Assembly: GCA_964413425.1 (NCBI GenBank)
Contig: CAYPST010000006.1
Coordinates: 1 to 64,000 of the forward strand
Reading direction: 5' to 3'
Source: DATFLS01 sp964413425
GTDB taxonomy: Bacteria; Fidelibacterota; JAANXI01
Length of the DNA: 64,000 nt
Shown here piece after piece: positions 8,463 through 17,787 of this stretch (the first letter of the stretch is position 1; the number at the start of each line of letters is the position of its first letter). The notes below the pieces were generated by a model that searched no databases, was not told the origin of the DNA, and saw only the letters and a program-made list of their open reading frames with translations. Made by a program: the position numbers and the translations under genes.

Positions 8463-9713
8463 CTAAAAGATATCAAACCATAATCCCAGGGAATATGTTG
8501 GCCCCCTGAGTTCGGTCTCCGGCGCATCGACCACTTCAAAATTCTCCCCGATGACTTCCGCCTCCCAGCCATTGTGCAGCGGATATCCAAGGAAATATCC
8601 AACCCGGCCCTGCAGGGCAAACCAATCCGTTAAGTTGAATATCACTGCTGCGCTGGGCTGCGCAATCAGATAATTTTTCTTCAATTCGACATAATTGTTT
8701 AATGCGTTTTCCAGTTGTGAGTTCAGGTTGTTCCAGACCGGATTCTGGTGGGTTTCCAGTAATTTAATGTTGTAGGAACCCCATCCGACCAATAACCCCC
8801 CATCCAGCACAAACAGGCGGAGGAAGTTTACTCTCTTGTCAAGTGTAAATCCCCAGTAACCGAATTTATAGTTCAACTGACGAATGGAATTCACATCGGG
8901 GACGGTTCTGCGTCTGTTGACCTCATATCTATTCCGTACCACTCCCCAGAACCACCCATCTCCGCCCTCGAATTGCAGCTGAAACCCGCGCATCATGAAC
9001 CCGGGATCGGTCAGATCCTCCACGGGGGGATCGCTCAGGACATCCGCAAATCCCATTCCCGTAATCAGCTCCGAAATCCGGGCATGATCGGGCGCATACC
9101 AGATCGCATTGAATCCGAATCCGCCGTCACCCGGATCCCCGGCGAACGGCCGGAATCGAGGACGTCGTTCCGGTTCGGGTTCCCGCACTACTGCTGGTCC
9201 CCGAAGCGTAAGTTCAGTTTCGCGAATCTGTCCGTCACGAAAATATTTAACGGTCACCTGATCTCCCGGATTTTTGGCATTTAACAGTCGTTCTACCTGC
9301 GCTTCGTACTGGACCTGTGTCCCATCCACCTCCATGATGATGTCTTCTTTCATCAAGCCCGCTCCTTCAGCCGGTCCGCCGGCGACTACTCCACTGATTA
9401 ACACACCGTATGTATAGTCGTAATGCCGTTTGTAGGCGGTCTCAAAATCCAGATTATCCAGGAACACACCCATCTGCGGTCGGTTCTGCGAAGCCATCTC
9501 CACCTTCGTCTCTCGCCTCTGCTGCGGAGAGATACTCTGCGTTACGGCTGATTCTGATCCCGCTGACAGTTGATAGTCCGGTTTGTCATGGCGGACCTGG
9601 GCATTCGTCACAAGGTTCGGAAGCACCAGCATCCCGGTGAACATCAGTCCCAGGACGATTACTTTCCATTGCCTTCGTAAACATATTCTCTGAGCAGATG
9701 TTTGTGTCAGCAT
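8463..9713 (-). CDS. Exported PDZ-domain protein with C-terminal beta-rich domain (paralogue 1)
   Basis: This 416-residue protein has a signal peptide (about 1-39, LVTNAQ), a PDZ domain (about 73-167; RPQMGVFLDNLDFETAY, YGVLISGV, EDIIMEVDG) and a C-terminal region (about 195-416) predicted to be beta-rich. In it the strands FGYWGFTLDKRVNFLRL and YSLGLWFDIF recur in its neighbour at 9848-11470. The final residue is Phe, common for outer-membrane beta-barrels. No protease domain is present, so PDZ does not indicate an HtrA/DegP enzyme. PDZ probably binds C-termini or peptides in the periplasm. The precise function is unknown. It lies 134 bp from its paralogue and probably arose by tandem duplication. 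Confidence 0.7.
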   Translation of the reverse strand: MLTQTSAQRICLRRQWKVIVLGLMFTGMLVLPNLVTNAQVRHDKPDYQLSAGSESAVTQSISPQQRRETKVEMASQNRPQMGVFLDNLDFETAYKRHYDYTYGVLISGVVAGGPAEGAGLMKEDIIMEVDGTQVQYEAQVERLLNAKNPGDQVTVKYFRDGQIRETELTLRGPAVVREPEPERRPRFRPFAGDPGDGGFGFNAIWYAPDHARISELITGMGFADVLSDPPVEDLTDPGFMMRGFQLQFEGGDGWFWGVVRNRYEVNRRRTVPDVNSIRQLNYKFGYWGFTLDKRVNFLRLFVLDGGLLVGWGSYNIKLLETHQNPVWNNLNSQLENALNNYVELKKNYLIAQPSAAVIFNLTDWFALQGRVGYFLGYPLHNGWEAEVIGENFEVVDAPETELRGPTYSLGLWFDIF

Positions 9714-9847
9714 TTTTATTCTCCCTGTTTCCTGAAATCATTTTCTATTGTGTCACTCATTTTATGCTCTCCTGCTTCACCCTCATTGACTTGCTTTCAC
9801 TGCTAAAAAATTCCTGAGTACGCTTTGACTTATCCATGGTACGATGA

Positions 9848-11470
9848 TTAGAAACCAAACCATGGTCCGATGGAAAAGGTGAAGCCACCTGTAAAATCGC
9901 TCTGGGGAGCATTAATCACTTCGAACGACTCGCCGGCCACTTCGGCTTCCCAGCCTCGCTTAAAGGAATACCCCATGAGATATCCCGCTTCGGACCGAAT
10001 GGCAAACCAGCTCGTTATTCGCACCAGGAAAGTCGCTCTGGGCTGGAACATCAGATAGCCTTTGTTCAATTTCAGATAGCTGTTTTTCCCTTCCGAAAAC
10101 CCGAGATCCAACTCAGGCCAGACGTAATCTCCGGTGGTTTGATCAATTTTCATAGTTGTCCTGCCGGCACCTACCATGAAGCCTGCTCCAAGCACAAGAT
10201 TATCCGAGAGGCGATAGCGTTTATCGAATGTCACTCCACCGAAGCCCACCGAAAAACTGAGTCGTCGGATGACGTTCGTTCCGGTATTCAAAGTATAATT
10301 GATGTTGCGATCAATTCCGTATCCGGCGCCCAGACCACCAATGAACCAACCGTTACCAATGGGCCCTTTGCCGCCCCCGCCATTCAGAAGAATACCCTGC
10401 TCAGGCAACGAATTAAATCCGAGTCCGTCTACCACTGTATTAATATCCTCCATATTCATCGTATACCAGACAGGGATCCAGCTGCCACCGCCATATCCAG
10501 CGGAGAAAAAGTCGTCCTCGAAGAAGTCTCCGGCACCCCAGTCAATGTCCTCCCAGTCTTCGTCTTCCCAATCCGTATCCCAATCTTCCTCTGCCGTTTC
10601 GACTTCCTGAGTTGTGTCAGTCTCACCGGGCACTGTCTCCGGACCTTCCACTTCCCCCACCTCCGGAGGCTCCGGAACCGAGACCATCTTTGGCTGCAGG
10701 GTAAGAGTTACTGTTTTTACCTGTTCATTCCGGAAAATCTGTAATGTGACTTCATCTCCTACCTTCCTTGCATCAATGAAATTCTTCAGCATTCCGGCAT
10801 AACGAACCTTCTGACCATCGAAATCCATAATGATGTCTCCTCTGGCCAGGTTCGCCCGATCAGCGGGCGTGTTCTCAATTACTCCGGTGACTAAAACACC
10901 ATAATTTCTATTATAATGCATCTCGAAGGCCCGCTTGAAATCCAGATCATCCACAACAACTCCCAGGAAAGGCCGGCGGTCAATCTCCGGGATTGATATC
11001 CGGACATTGAGATTTTTCAAATTTTCGAGGCTTTTCAAATTTTCCAGTTCATCCAGATGTCGGAGCTTTTCTAATTCTCTCAATGCCTCCTGTAACCGCA
11101 TTTCTAAATCCTGCATATTTACTTTCCATTCAACCAGAGAATCTTCCCGGGCTGTCCGGATTTCTTGCTGTGCCTCTTCTAATTCTTGCTGAATGCCCTG
11201 GATCGCCTCCTGCAGTTCGATTTCAATTTCCATACGGTCTCCGGACGCGGTATCCCGGACCACGACCACCACATTCTGACGCCCTTCTTTCTCTTGCACA
11301 TAGACATTGCGGATACTCATATGAATCGGAAGAGCCGAAGACGCCTCCGCAATCGCTTTGCTCACCGAAGCAACCACCTGCTGACTGACAGAGCTGCCAG
11401 CCAATATTTGATTTGGCAGTAATAAACTGAGTATTGCAATGCCAAGAACCATTGGTTTTCTAAAACCCAT
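9848..11470 (-). CDS. Exported PDZ-domain protein with coiled coil and C-terminal beta-rich domain (paralogue 2)
   Basis: This 540-residue protein has a signal peptide (1-24), a long charged coiled coil (about 80-155, including a leucine-rich LENLKSLENLKNL stretch), a PDZ domain (about 163-257; RPFLGVVVDDLDFKRAF, YGVLVTGVIENTPADRA) and a very acidic Trp/Asp linker (about 275-325). The beta-rich C-terminal domain (about 330-540) ends in GPWFGF. PDZ and C-terminal domains match the adjacent 8463-9713 product in sequence and order. The coiled coil and acidic linker are extra. No catalytic domain is seen. An envelope scaffold or outer-membrane-associated role is inferred from the signal peptide, terminal aromatic and beta pattern. 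Confidence 0.7.
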   Translation of the reverse strand: MGFRKPMVLGIAILSLLLPNQILAGSSVSQQVVASVSKAIAEASSALPIHMSIRNVYVQEKEGRQNVVVVVRDTASGDRMEIEIELQEAIQGIQQELEEAQQEIRTAREDSLVEWKVNMQDLEMRLQEALRELEKLRHLDELENLKSLENLKNLNVRISIPEIDRRPFLGVVVDDLDFKRAFEMHYNRNYGVLVTGVIENTPADRANLARGDIIMDFDGQKVRYAGMLKNFIDARKVGDEVTLQIFRNEQVKTVTLTLQPKMVSVPEPPEVGEVEGPETVPGETDTTQEVETAEEDWDTDWEDEDWEDIDWGAGDFFEDDFFSAGYGGGSWIPVWYTMNMEDINTVVDGLGFNSLPEQGILLNGGGGKGPIGNGWFIGGLGAGYGIDRNINYTLNTGTNVIRRLSFSVGFGGVTFDKRYRLSDNLVLGAGFMVGAGRTTMKIDQTTGDYVWPELDLGFSEGKNSYLKLNKGYLMFQPRATFLVRITSWFAIRSEAGYLMGYSFKRGWEAEVAGESFEVINAPQSDFTGGFTFSIGPWFGF

Positions 11471-11697
11471 CTCGAACTCCTTTTATCACAAACATATTTT
11501 CTGCTCTTCACTTTCACCAAATGCAAGGGATGTGCCATTTACAACGTTTATTCATTAAGATGTTAAATTACAGCCATTTAAGCAGTTGTAAAAGGCTTAC
11601 GATATCATTCCTGTGAGTCCACCTCCATATCAAATCTATATGTCCTCATATCAATGTGATATACAGCAACTAAGGAGAGCTGCAATTCCGTGCTCCT

Positions 11698-12441
11698 TTA
11701 AAAACCATACGCAGGGTTTTCGGGGTTAAAATCTTCAGATGTTAATTCGGGTTGAGTATTTACGTTAAGATAGTGATACTTTTCCACCAGAGTGTTCGTG
11801 TGATCCCAGATCTTGATATGATTGGGCAGATGTGTGGTGAGATTAATACAAATCAGGGCCCGGTGAGCATAATAACCGGAATTTTCCTTTGCAGGCATAA
11901 TTGCCTCCAGACACCGGCTCTGCTCTCCGTCAATCTCCCTCTGGCCGTGATCAATGTACCGAACACTGTCCCGGGGGTTGATGCCTGCTCTCTGATAATC
12001 ATTTTTGATGATTTCGATGGTATGTCCGATACCGGCATCCGTCACAGGATGGCGGTTATTCCGCATAATGAGTTTATTCTCCGGTGACAATCTGAGCGTG
12101 ATATCCGGAAAGGAGCCGCGATGAGCAACGACTTTCCCATCGTCCCAGTCTGCCTTGTATACGAGCTCCTGTCCCTGGTAAGGATCGGCTGTCCACTTCA
12201 TATAAATCCGGAAGGGCTTCTGAAATTTCAGGAATATGGTTTCTTCCGGCAGCAGTTCACCGTGGATTCGTTCTTGTTTCCTGAAGGTACAGGTATAGCC
12301 ATCTAACAGGGCATAGGCTTGTTCCATAGACCTGATATACTCATTAACAACGGCATAATCTATCTCCTTCCCCGGCAGGGACGAAACCGTGAATATTAAA
12401 ATCCCGGTAAGAATCGTATAGAGTGGTTTTTTTATCGACAT
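11698..12441 (-). CDS. DUF1571 LolA-like periplasmic protein
   Basis: About 247 residues are expected from the ATG at 12441; an in-frame ATG 18 bp upstream has no better ribosome-binding site. A signal peptide (about 1-24) precedes a LolA/LolB-like half-barrel. Typical segments are the early YTCTFRKQERIHGELLPEE strand pair, FQKPFRIYMKW, and later RCLEAIMP and DHTNTLVEKYHY. This is the DUF1571 pattern, a relative of the LolA lipoprotein carrier, so lipid or lipoprotein binding in the periplasm is likely but unproven. A second gene would be needed to show true Lol function. It stands alone, downstream of the CDF transporter and in the same direction. Confidence 0.75.
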   Translation of the reverse strand: MSIKKPLYTILTGILIFTVSSLPGKEIDYAVVNEYIRSMEQAYALLDGYTCTFRKQERIHGELLPEETIFLKFQKPFRIYMKWTADPYQGQELVYKADWDDGKVVAHRGSFPDITLRLSPENKLIMRNNRHPVTDAGIGHTIEIIKNDYQRAGINPRDSVRYIDHGQREIDGEQSRCLEAIMPAKENSGYYAHRALICINLTTHLPNHIKIWDHTNTLVEKYHYLNVNTQPELTSEDFNPENPAYGF

Positions 12442-12536
12442 AATCTGAAATCCCGGCATTCGCTGCTGGCAAAAATGAATTGTACCGGTCGGATGATTCT
12501 TATACCGCGATGCTCTGATTCACCCACCGGCCGGTG

Positions 12537-13718
12537 TCATTTATAGCGATGGATAGGGGTGCGTCGGAAGCGAAAATCAATTCCCGGGAACCACTGGTGT
12601 AATTGTTCCCTCAGAGATTCGAGCGTTTGTTCAGTTTCACGCTCCGACAACCCCGGGCGTAACATTATATCCATAATAGCCATATGATGGTCCTCCGTAT
12701 TAATAACCCGGAGTTCGTGATAGTCATGCAGGTCGTTTTCTTTTTCACAGAGTTCATCCATTTTCACGCGTAGTTGCCGGGCTTCTTCTGAGTCCAGAGA
12801 TATCGGATCCAGATGTACCAACGCATACGCATTCAATTCACGGCGCAAGCGGTTTTCCACCTGCTCAGCAATATCGTGCAGTGCCAGGGGATCTTCCCGT
12901 TCATTGACCTCGATATGTAAATTGATATACCGGTGATGCCCATAACTATGGACTGTAATATCATGTGCATCAATCACCCGGGCAATACTGCGGGCCAATG
13001 TCCGAATTTGCTCTATCAATTCTTTGGATGGCGGTTTTCCTAATAAAGAATCAATGGCATTTCGGGCAATACGAAACCCTGTATAAATTAAAATTGCAGC
13101 CACTCCAAGCCCTCCGAAACCGTCCAGAGAGTGTACGCCCACCATACCCCCGATGAGTGATATCAGCACCAACACCGATGAGATAGCGTCGGTCCGATGG
13201 TGCCAGTAATCAGCCTGCAGCGTATCGGATTCGATGAGCTCGCCCAGGTTCTTGGAGACTTGCCCCATCAGCTCTTTCAGAAGAATCGTGAGCGAGACCA
13301 CCAGCAGAATCCAGAACCCGACCCGGATTGTCCCGGGTTCCAGGATCTGTTGCACGGAGGATCGGATAAATTCGATGCCAGCGACGATGAGTAACACGGA
13401 GATAATAAGGGTGGCAATATATTCAGCGCGCCCATGCCCGTAGGGATGCTCCAAATCCGGAGGTTTGGTGGAAATTTTAAACCCGATGATAACCACAACC
13501 GAGGTGGCCGAATCGGAAAGTGAATGCAAAGCATCCGCAATCAGCGCCAGGGAATTGGCCAGGACACCGGCTGTCAGTTTTATAATAAATAACAGGAGGT
13601 TCAGGATTATACTAAACCACCCCTCCAGCAGACCGTATTGAGCACGAACCTTATTATTATGCAGGTGATCTGCCTCAGGGATGAATAGCCGAGCCAGCCA
13701 GCGTGTGAAGGATTTCAT
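12537..13718 (-). CDS. Cation diffusion facilitator (CDF) metal efflux transporter
   Basis: This 393-residue inner-membrane antiporter exports divalent metal (Zn2+, Fe2+ or Mn2+) in exchange for protons. There are six transmembrane helices (about 35-245). The two half-sites are HSLSD in helix 2 (ALIADALHSLSDSATS) and HHRTD in helix 5 (DYWHHRTDAIS), both of the HxxxD kind, which favours zinc over the DxxxD type of iron/manganese exporters. HPYGHGRAEY follows helix 2. The cytoplasmic ferredoxin-like domain (about 250-330) contains HDITVHSYGHHRYINLHIEV. A second alpha-beta extension follows (about 335-393), which is longer than in FieF. Upstream, 13719-13990 has no gene. Confidence 0.93.
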   Translation of the reverse strand: MKSFTRWLARLFIPEADHLHNNKVRAQYGLLEGWFSIILNLLLFIIKLTAGVLANSLALIADALHSLSDSATSVVVIIGFKISTKPPDLEHPYGHGRAEYIATLIISVLLIVAGIEFIRSSVQQILEPGTIRVGFWILLVVSLTILLKELMGQVSKNLGELIESDTLQADYWHHRTDAISSVLVLISLIGGMVGVHSLDGFGGLGVAAILIYTGFRIARNAIDSLLGKPPSKELIEQIRTLARSIARVIDAHDITVHSYGHHRYINLHIEVNEREDPLALHDIAEQVENRLRRELNAYALVHLDPISLDSEEARQLRVKMDELCEKENDLHDYHELRVINTEDHHMAIMDIMLRPGLSERETEQTLESLREQLHQWFPGIDFRFRRTPIHRYK

Positions 13719-13990
13719 GTCGGCCTTGTGCTCATAGTCAATCTCACAGACTCGGATTCATTATAACAATAAATGTACGAACTGTTCAATGATATCAGAA
13801 AAATAGCAACGTGTTTCCCCCAAAAGCCACTACTATCCACAAATCACGAAATTTTGTATGAATCAGGCCCCTCGTTTTCAACAGATCAGATGACATGACA
13901 TTAGCCCCGGAAACCCGGATAAATGAATGACCGTTGGATAAAACAGCAGATATTTTTTCTTGTTCCAACCGTACTGGTAATTACAAGAAT

Positions 13991-14159
13991 ACCCGTTGTG
14001 CGAAATAGTTATTTCAAGGGATGCACAAGTATCATGAACGGTATGTGACCAATGCAAACAAGCCGGGCATGTCATTCTGATCCCGGCAGGCCGGGATCAG
14101 AATGACAGACGTTTCCGGCGTATGTGTTGGCATATCCGATACCACTTCACACAACGGGT
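13991..14159. repeat. Extended inverted repeat (foldback element) between CDF and acs
   Basis: The outer arms ACCCGTTGTG (13991-14000) and CACAACGGGT (14150-14159) are exact inverted copies, with partial similarity continuing inward. The core (14070-14107) is a perfect 18-bp stem, TGTCATTCTGATCCCGGC against its complement, with a 2-base centre. No coding capacity is visible. It may be a non-autonomous mobile element or a REP-type element. A second small hairpin (CCCCTG/CAGGGG, 14231-14256) lies further on. Confidence 0.7.
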
Positions 14160-14276
14160 TACAAAAAAAGATATTTCATTGATATAGAGAGACATGCTTT
14201 CGGAGATAAAAAGAGTGAGGTCATAGAGATCCCCTGGAACATAGTACTCTCAGGGGAGGATTTGTGGAAGAACAGG

Positions 14277-14314
14277 TCCATCCTGTGACACCGGAACAGG
14301 TCTCACAGGATGGA
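14277..14314 (-). terminator. Hairpin downstream of acs
   Basis: A 12-bp perfect stem TCCATCCTGTGA / TCACAGGATGGA with a 14-nt loop starts 16 bp past the acs stop codon on the minus strand. The following T-tract is weak. Confidence 0.6.
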
Positions 14315-14329
14315 TGTTTGTCAACTCCT

Positions 14330-16246
14330 TTAATCCGCCATGGTCGACAGGTCGCCGACCTCCTCTCCCATGGCTTTTGCGCGCAGGACCCGGCGCATAA
14401 TCTTTCCGCTCCTGGTTTTGGGGAGCGAATCCACTATTTCCAGGACCTGTGGTCTGGCAATCGGTCCCAGCTCATCGGCGACATGTTCGATTAACTCATC
14501 CACCAGATCTTCCGACTCCTGGTATCCGACCCGAAGCAGGACATAGGCATGAATCGCGGTTCCTTTCACTTCATCCGGCGCTCCGATCACGGCCGCTTCC
14601 GCCACGGCTTCGTGGCTGACCAGGGCGCTTTCCACTTCCGCCGTGCCCAGCCGGTGGCCGGCAACGTTGATCACATCGTCAATTCGTCCGATAATCCAGA
14701 AGTAGCCGTCTTCATCTTTTTTCGCAGAATCTCCGGCCAGGTACCAGCCCTGGTCACTGAATTTTGACCAATAGGTGTCCACGAACAGTTCATCATCCTG
14801 ATACAGGGTGCGGAGCATGGAAGGCCAGGGATTCTTAATCACCAGATACCCTTCTTCGCCCGGTTTGACAGAATCTCCGTTTTCATCAACCACATCGGCA
14901 TCGATTCCGAAAAACGGTTTGGTAGCGGAACCGGGTTTCAGCGACAAACTCGGGGTTGGCGTAATCATGAAGGCGCCGGTTTCGGTCTGCCACCAGGTAT
15001 CCATTATCGGACACTGGTCTCCACCGATTACTTCATAATACCACTTCCAGGCTTCCGGATTAATCGGTTCCCCCACTGATCCCAGCAGCCGCAGGCTGGA
15101 GAGATCGTGCCTGTCCGGCCAGGCCCGGCCGAACCGCATTAACCCCCGGATCGCCGTCGGGGCGGTATACAAAATATTAATGCCATAATATTCAATCATC
15201 TTCCACCAGCGATTCGGATAGGGATAGGTGGGAGCGCCTTCATACATAATATTCGTGGCTCCCAGCAAGAGCGGACCGTACACAATATAACTGTGGCCGG
15301 TGACCCATCCGGGATCGGCTGCACACCAGAATCGATCCGAATCCTTGATGTCGAACACATATCGCAATGTGGTCGCAATACCCACCATATAGCCACCGGT
15401 GGTGTGTACAATGGCCTTCGGTTTCCCGGTGGTCCCGGATGTGTATAACAGATACAACATATCTTCTGCGTCCATCTGTTCGGCTTCGGAGACGCGCGAG
15501 GCTATGGGCATCTCGGCAAGTTCATGATACCAGAGATCACGCCCCTGCTCCATATAAACCTCGCTGCCCGTCCGCCGAACCACCAGGACATTCTCGACGA
15601 ACCCGACATGGCGAATGGCCTTATCGACCGTCTCCTTCAACGGAATTTCCGCTCCGTTACGATAGCCCCCATCCTGCGTGATCACCAATTTGGAACGGCT
15701 GTCCTCAACGCGTTCGCGCAGTGCCTCCCGCGAAAATCCGGCAAAGACCACCGAGTGGACAGCCCCGATCCGGGCACAGGCCAGCATTGCCATCATGGTT
15801 TCGGGGATGGGGCCCATATAAATGGTGACCCGGTCGCCCTTTTCGATCCCAAGCGCCTTTAAAATATTGGCAAATTTGCAGGTTTCCCGGTAGAGGGCAT
15901 AGTAGGAAAAGGTTTGGTTTTCCCCCTTCTCTCCTTCCCAGATCAAGGCTAGTTTATTCCGGTTCGAGTTGTTCACATGCACATCCAGGCAATTATACGC
16001 CAGGTTGGTCTTCCCACCGGTAAACCACTTATAAAACGGCGGATTACTGTCATCGAGCACCTGTTCCCACTCGTCGAACCAGTGGAATTTTTCTGCCTCC
16101 TGTGCCCAGAAGCCTTCCGGATCCTTGGCAGCTTCTTTAGCCGTCGCTTCCCAATCCGGAATGTGGGCTTCCCGGATAACTTCGTCCGCAGGGTGATAAA
16201 CTTCTCCGTTTAAATAACCTCTATTATTTCCTTTTGTCGGTCCCAT
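14330..16246 (-). CDS. acs: Acetyl-coenzyme A synthetase (AMP-forming)
   Basis: This 638-residue enzyme (ANL superfamily) makes acetyl-CoA from acetate, ATP and CoA via acetyl-AMP. Visible motifs are the N-terminal FHWFDEWEQVLDD / KWFTGGKTNLAYNCLD segment, the P-loop-like YTSGTTGKPKAIVHTTGGY, the acyl-pocket DTWWQTETGAFM with its acetate-specific Trp, the hinge region GRIDDVINVAGHRLGTAEVE, and the C-terminal acetylatable Lys in PKTRSGKIMRR. Length is normal. An upstream in-frame ATG exists (16258), but GGAGG with 5-bp spacing points to the ATG at 16246. It is monocistronic. It lets the cell use or recycle acetate, or in this setting activate it for lipid synthesis. Confidence 0.96.
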   Translation of the reverse strand: MGPTKGNNRGYLNGEVYHPADEVIREAHIPDWEATAKEAAKDPEGFWAQEAEKFHWFDEWEQVLDDSNPPFYKWFTGGKTNLAYNCLDVHVNNSNRNKLALIWEGEKGENQTFSYYALYRETCKFANILKALGIEKGDRVTIYMGPIPETMMAMLACARIGAVHSVVFAGFSREALRERVEDSRSKLVITQDGGYRNGAEIPLKETVDKAIRHVGFVENVLVVRRTGSEVYMEQGRDLWYHELAEMPIASRVSEAEQMDAEDMLYLLYTSGTTGKPKAIVHTTGGYMVGIATTLRYVFDIKDSDRFWCAADPGWVTGHSYIVYGPLLLGATNIMYEGAPTYPYPNRWWKMIEYYGINILYTAPTAIRGLMRFGRAWPDRHDLSSLRLLGSVGEPINPEAWKWYYEVIGGDQCPIMDTWWQTETGAFMITPTPSLSLKPGSATKPFFGIDADVVDENGDSVKPGEEGYLVIKNPWPSMLRTLYQDDELFVDTYWSKFSDQGWYLAGDSAKKDEDGYFWIIGRIDDVINVAGHRLGTAEVESALVSHEAVAEAAVIGAPDEVKGTAIHAYVLLRVGYQESEDLVDELIEHVADELGPIARPQVLEIVDSLPKTRSGKIMRRVLRAKAMGEEVGDLSTMAD

Positions 16247-16258
16247 AACTCCCTCCAT

Positions 16259-16707
16259 TTCTGTTTCATTTACCTATATATGACAGGTACAGGTATTTTA
16301 AAATGCAGTGTTGAGATATTCAATGAGATTATAGGATTCTACTGTTGAATATATCAACGTTCTTTGGCCAAATAATAAAAACTTCTCTTTCTTTCATAGA
16401 TGGTTCTGCCGGATCGCGCTGGTGGATTTCAAAATGTCCGGTGCGTGGAGTAGCGTTGGAAGTCTGCTTGCGTTTCTTCGAAAAGTCTCAACACGCTATT
16501 TTCTGTTCAGAGCGGAGTATGAATATCAACACAATTCAGCAGAAGAGCATTATTGCACTCTTCGCGGTTTTGGCAAGCATTACGCTTTCCAAATAGACTC
16601 GTATCTTAAAATTCTGTGATATATATTCCATTAGATGCTCAGGATATGACACACTTCCAGGCAATTGTAAACCTGCAGATTCGACCTCGATGGGAGAATG
16701 GAATCCG
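16259..16707. other. Intergenic region with a possible MITE-A end
   Basis: This divergent region lies between acs and the Ppx/GppA gene. The sequence GCTTTCCAAATAGACTC (16584-16600) resembles the right end of MITE-A (GTTTTCTAAATAGACTC at 44112-44128). No matching left end is found, so it may be a decayed element. Nothing else is recognised. Confidence 0.4.
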
Positions 16708-17625
16708 ATGAAACTGGCATCGATTGATATCGGAACGAATTCTGTCTTGCTACTCATTGCAGAGCTCTCTCACCATCAACTGGCACCCATACGCAATGAA
16801 GTGAATATCACTCGTTTAGGACGGGGAGTGGATAAGACAAGGCGACTGCATCCCGAGGCTATGGAGCGTACGATGGATATTCTGGACGAATATGCGGACA
16901 TCTGTGCCCAACATGATATTGCACACATCATTGTGGCAGGGACAAGTGCATTGCGGGACTCCACCAACGGAGCCACCTTTCTGCAGCAGGTGAAAGAGTC
17001 TCTGGGCTGGGACATCCGGATTCTGACCGGAGAAGACGAAGCATTGCTCACCTTTACTGCTACTCAATACGAATTCAGTTACCTCGAAGAGAATTACCTG
17101 GTGCTTGATATTGGAGGAGGCAGCACCGAATTCATCCATGGCGATGCAGACGAATGCCGTTTTTGCACGAGCCTGGATATCGGATCCGTGCGGTTCACCG
17201 AGCAATACTTCCGTCACGATCCACCAACCCGGCCGGAACTGCAGCAGGCCGGAGAACGCATCCACCGGGAGATCTCCACGCAATTACACGGGCTCTCGTT
17301 CGATATCGAAAGCACAGTCCTGATAGGCGTCGCCGGGACTGTGACAACCCTGCTGGCTGTCGAAAAACACATGGATCAATACATTCCGGAGCGAATCCAC
17401 CGGCAGCCGCTCACTCTGTCTCAAGTAAAGCACCTCCTGAATCTATTCTCTTCCCGCACACTCGAGGAACGAAAGGGTCTTCCCGGCCTTCAGCCTGGCA
17501 GAGCAGATGTCATCATCGCCGGAACCCTTATCCTTCTGGAAACAATGCATTATTTTGGCTTTGATGAACTCCTGGTGAGCGACAGAGGCACCCGATATGG
17601 CTTGCTGTACGAGTATATACGCTGA
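16708..17625 (+). CDS. Ppx/GppA-family phosphatase (exopolyphosphatase or pppGpp phosphohydrolase)
   Basis: A product of about 305 residues from ATG 16708 is preferred because GGGAGA lies 8-9 bp upstream; the in-frame ATG at 16690 contains that ribosome-binding site. The fold is the ASKHA (actin/hexokinase-like) phosphatase. Motifs are phosphate-1 SIDIGTNSVLLLIAEL, the catalytic-Glu region ILTGEDEALLTF, phosphate-2 LVLDIGGGSTEFI, and a C-terminal adenosine-type motif VLIGVAGTVTTLLAVE. Only the Ppx/GppA core is present, without the C-terminal HD-like extension of longer enzymes. Short forms act on polyphosphate or on pppGpp, and the choice cannot be read from sequence here. No operon partner is obvious; the MaoC gene follows after 162 bp. 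Confidence 0.9.
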   Translation: MKLASIDIGTNSVLLLIAELSHHQLAPIRNEVNITRLGRGVDKTRRLHPEAMERTMDILDEYADICAQHDIAHIIVAGTSALRDSTNGATFLQQVKESLGWDIRILTGEDEALLTFTATQYEFSYLEENYLVLDIGGGSTEFIHGDADECRFCTSLDIGSVRFTEQYFRHDPPTRPELQQAGERIHREISTQLHGLSFDIESTVLIGVAGTVTTLLAVEKHMDQYIPERIHRQPLTLSQVKHLLNLFSSRTLEERKGLPGLQPGRADVIIAGTLILLETMHYFGFDELLVSDRGTRYGLLYEYIR

Positions 17626-17787
17626 GCGTGTTTAAATATTAAGATAGAAACAATACCGGACTGACATGCCCACAGAAGAGAGAGGCCGCTTGCGGCCGGC
17701 AGTTTTAAGTTCCAGTGTCTTTCAGAGTACGTCGGTATTTCAATTGATGGCTTAAGAGAATAGCTACACAACGAAGGAGAAATTCTG

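Noticed and set aside
16584..16600. Complete MITE-A copy upstream of the Ppx/GppA gene
   Set aside because: Only a right-end-like sequence is found; no left end or target duplication could be located.
17624..17650. MITE-A left end after the Ppx/GppA gene (CTGAGCGTGTTTAAATATT)
   Set aside because: The similarity ends after about 14 bases and the interior does not match other copies.
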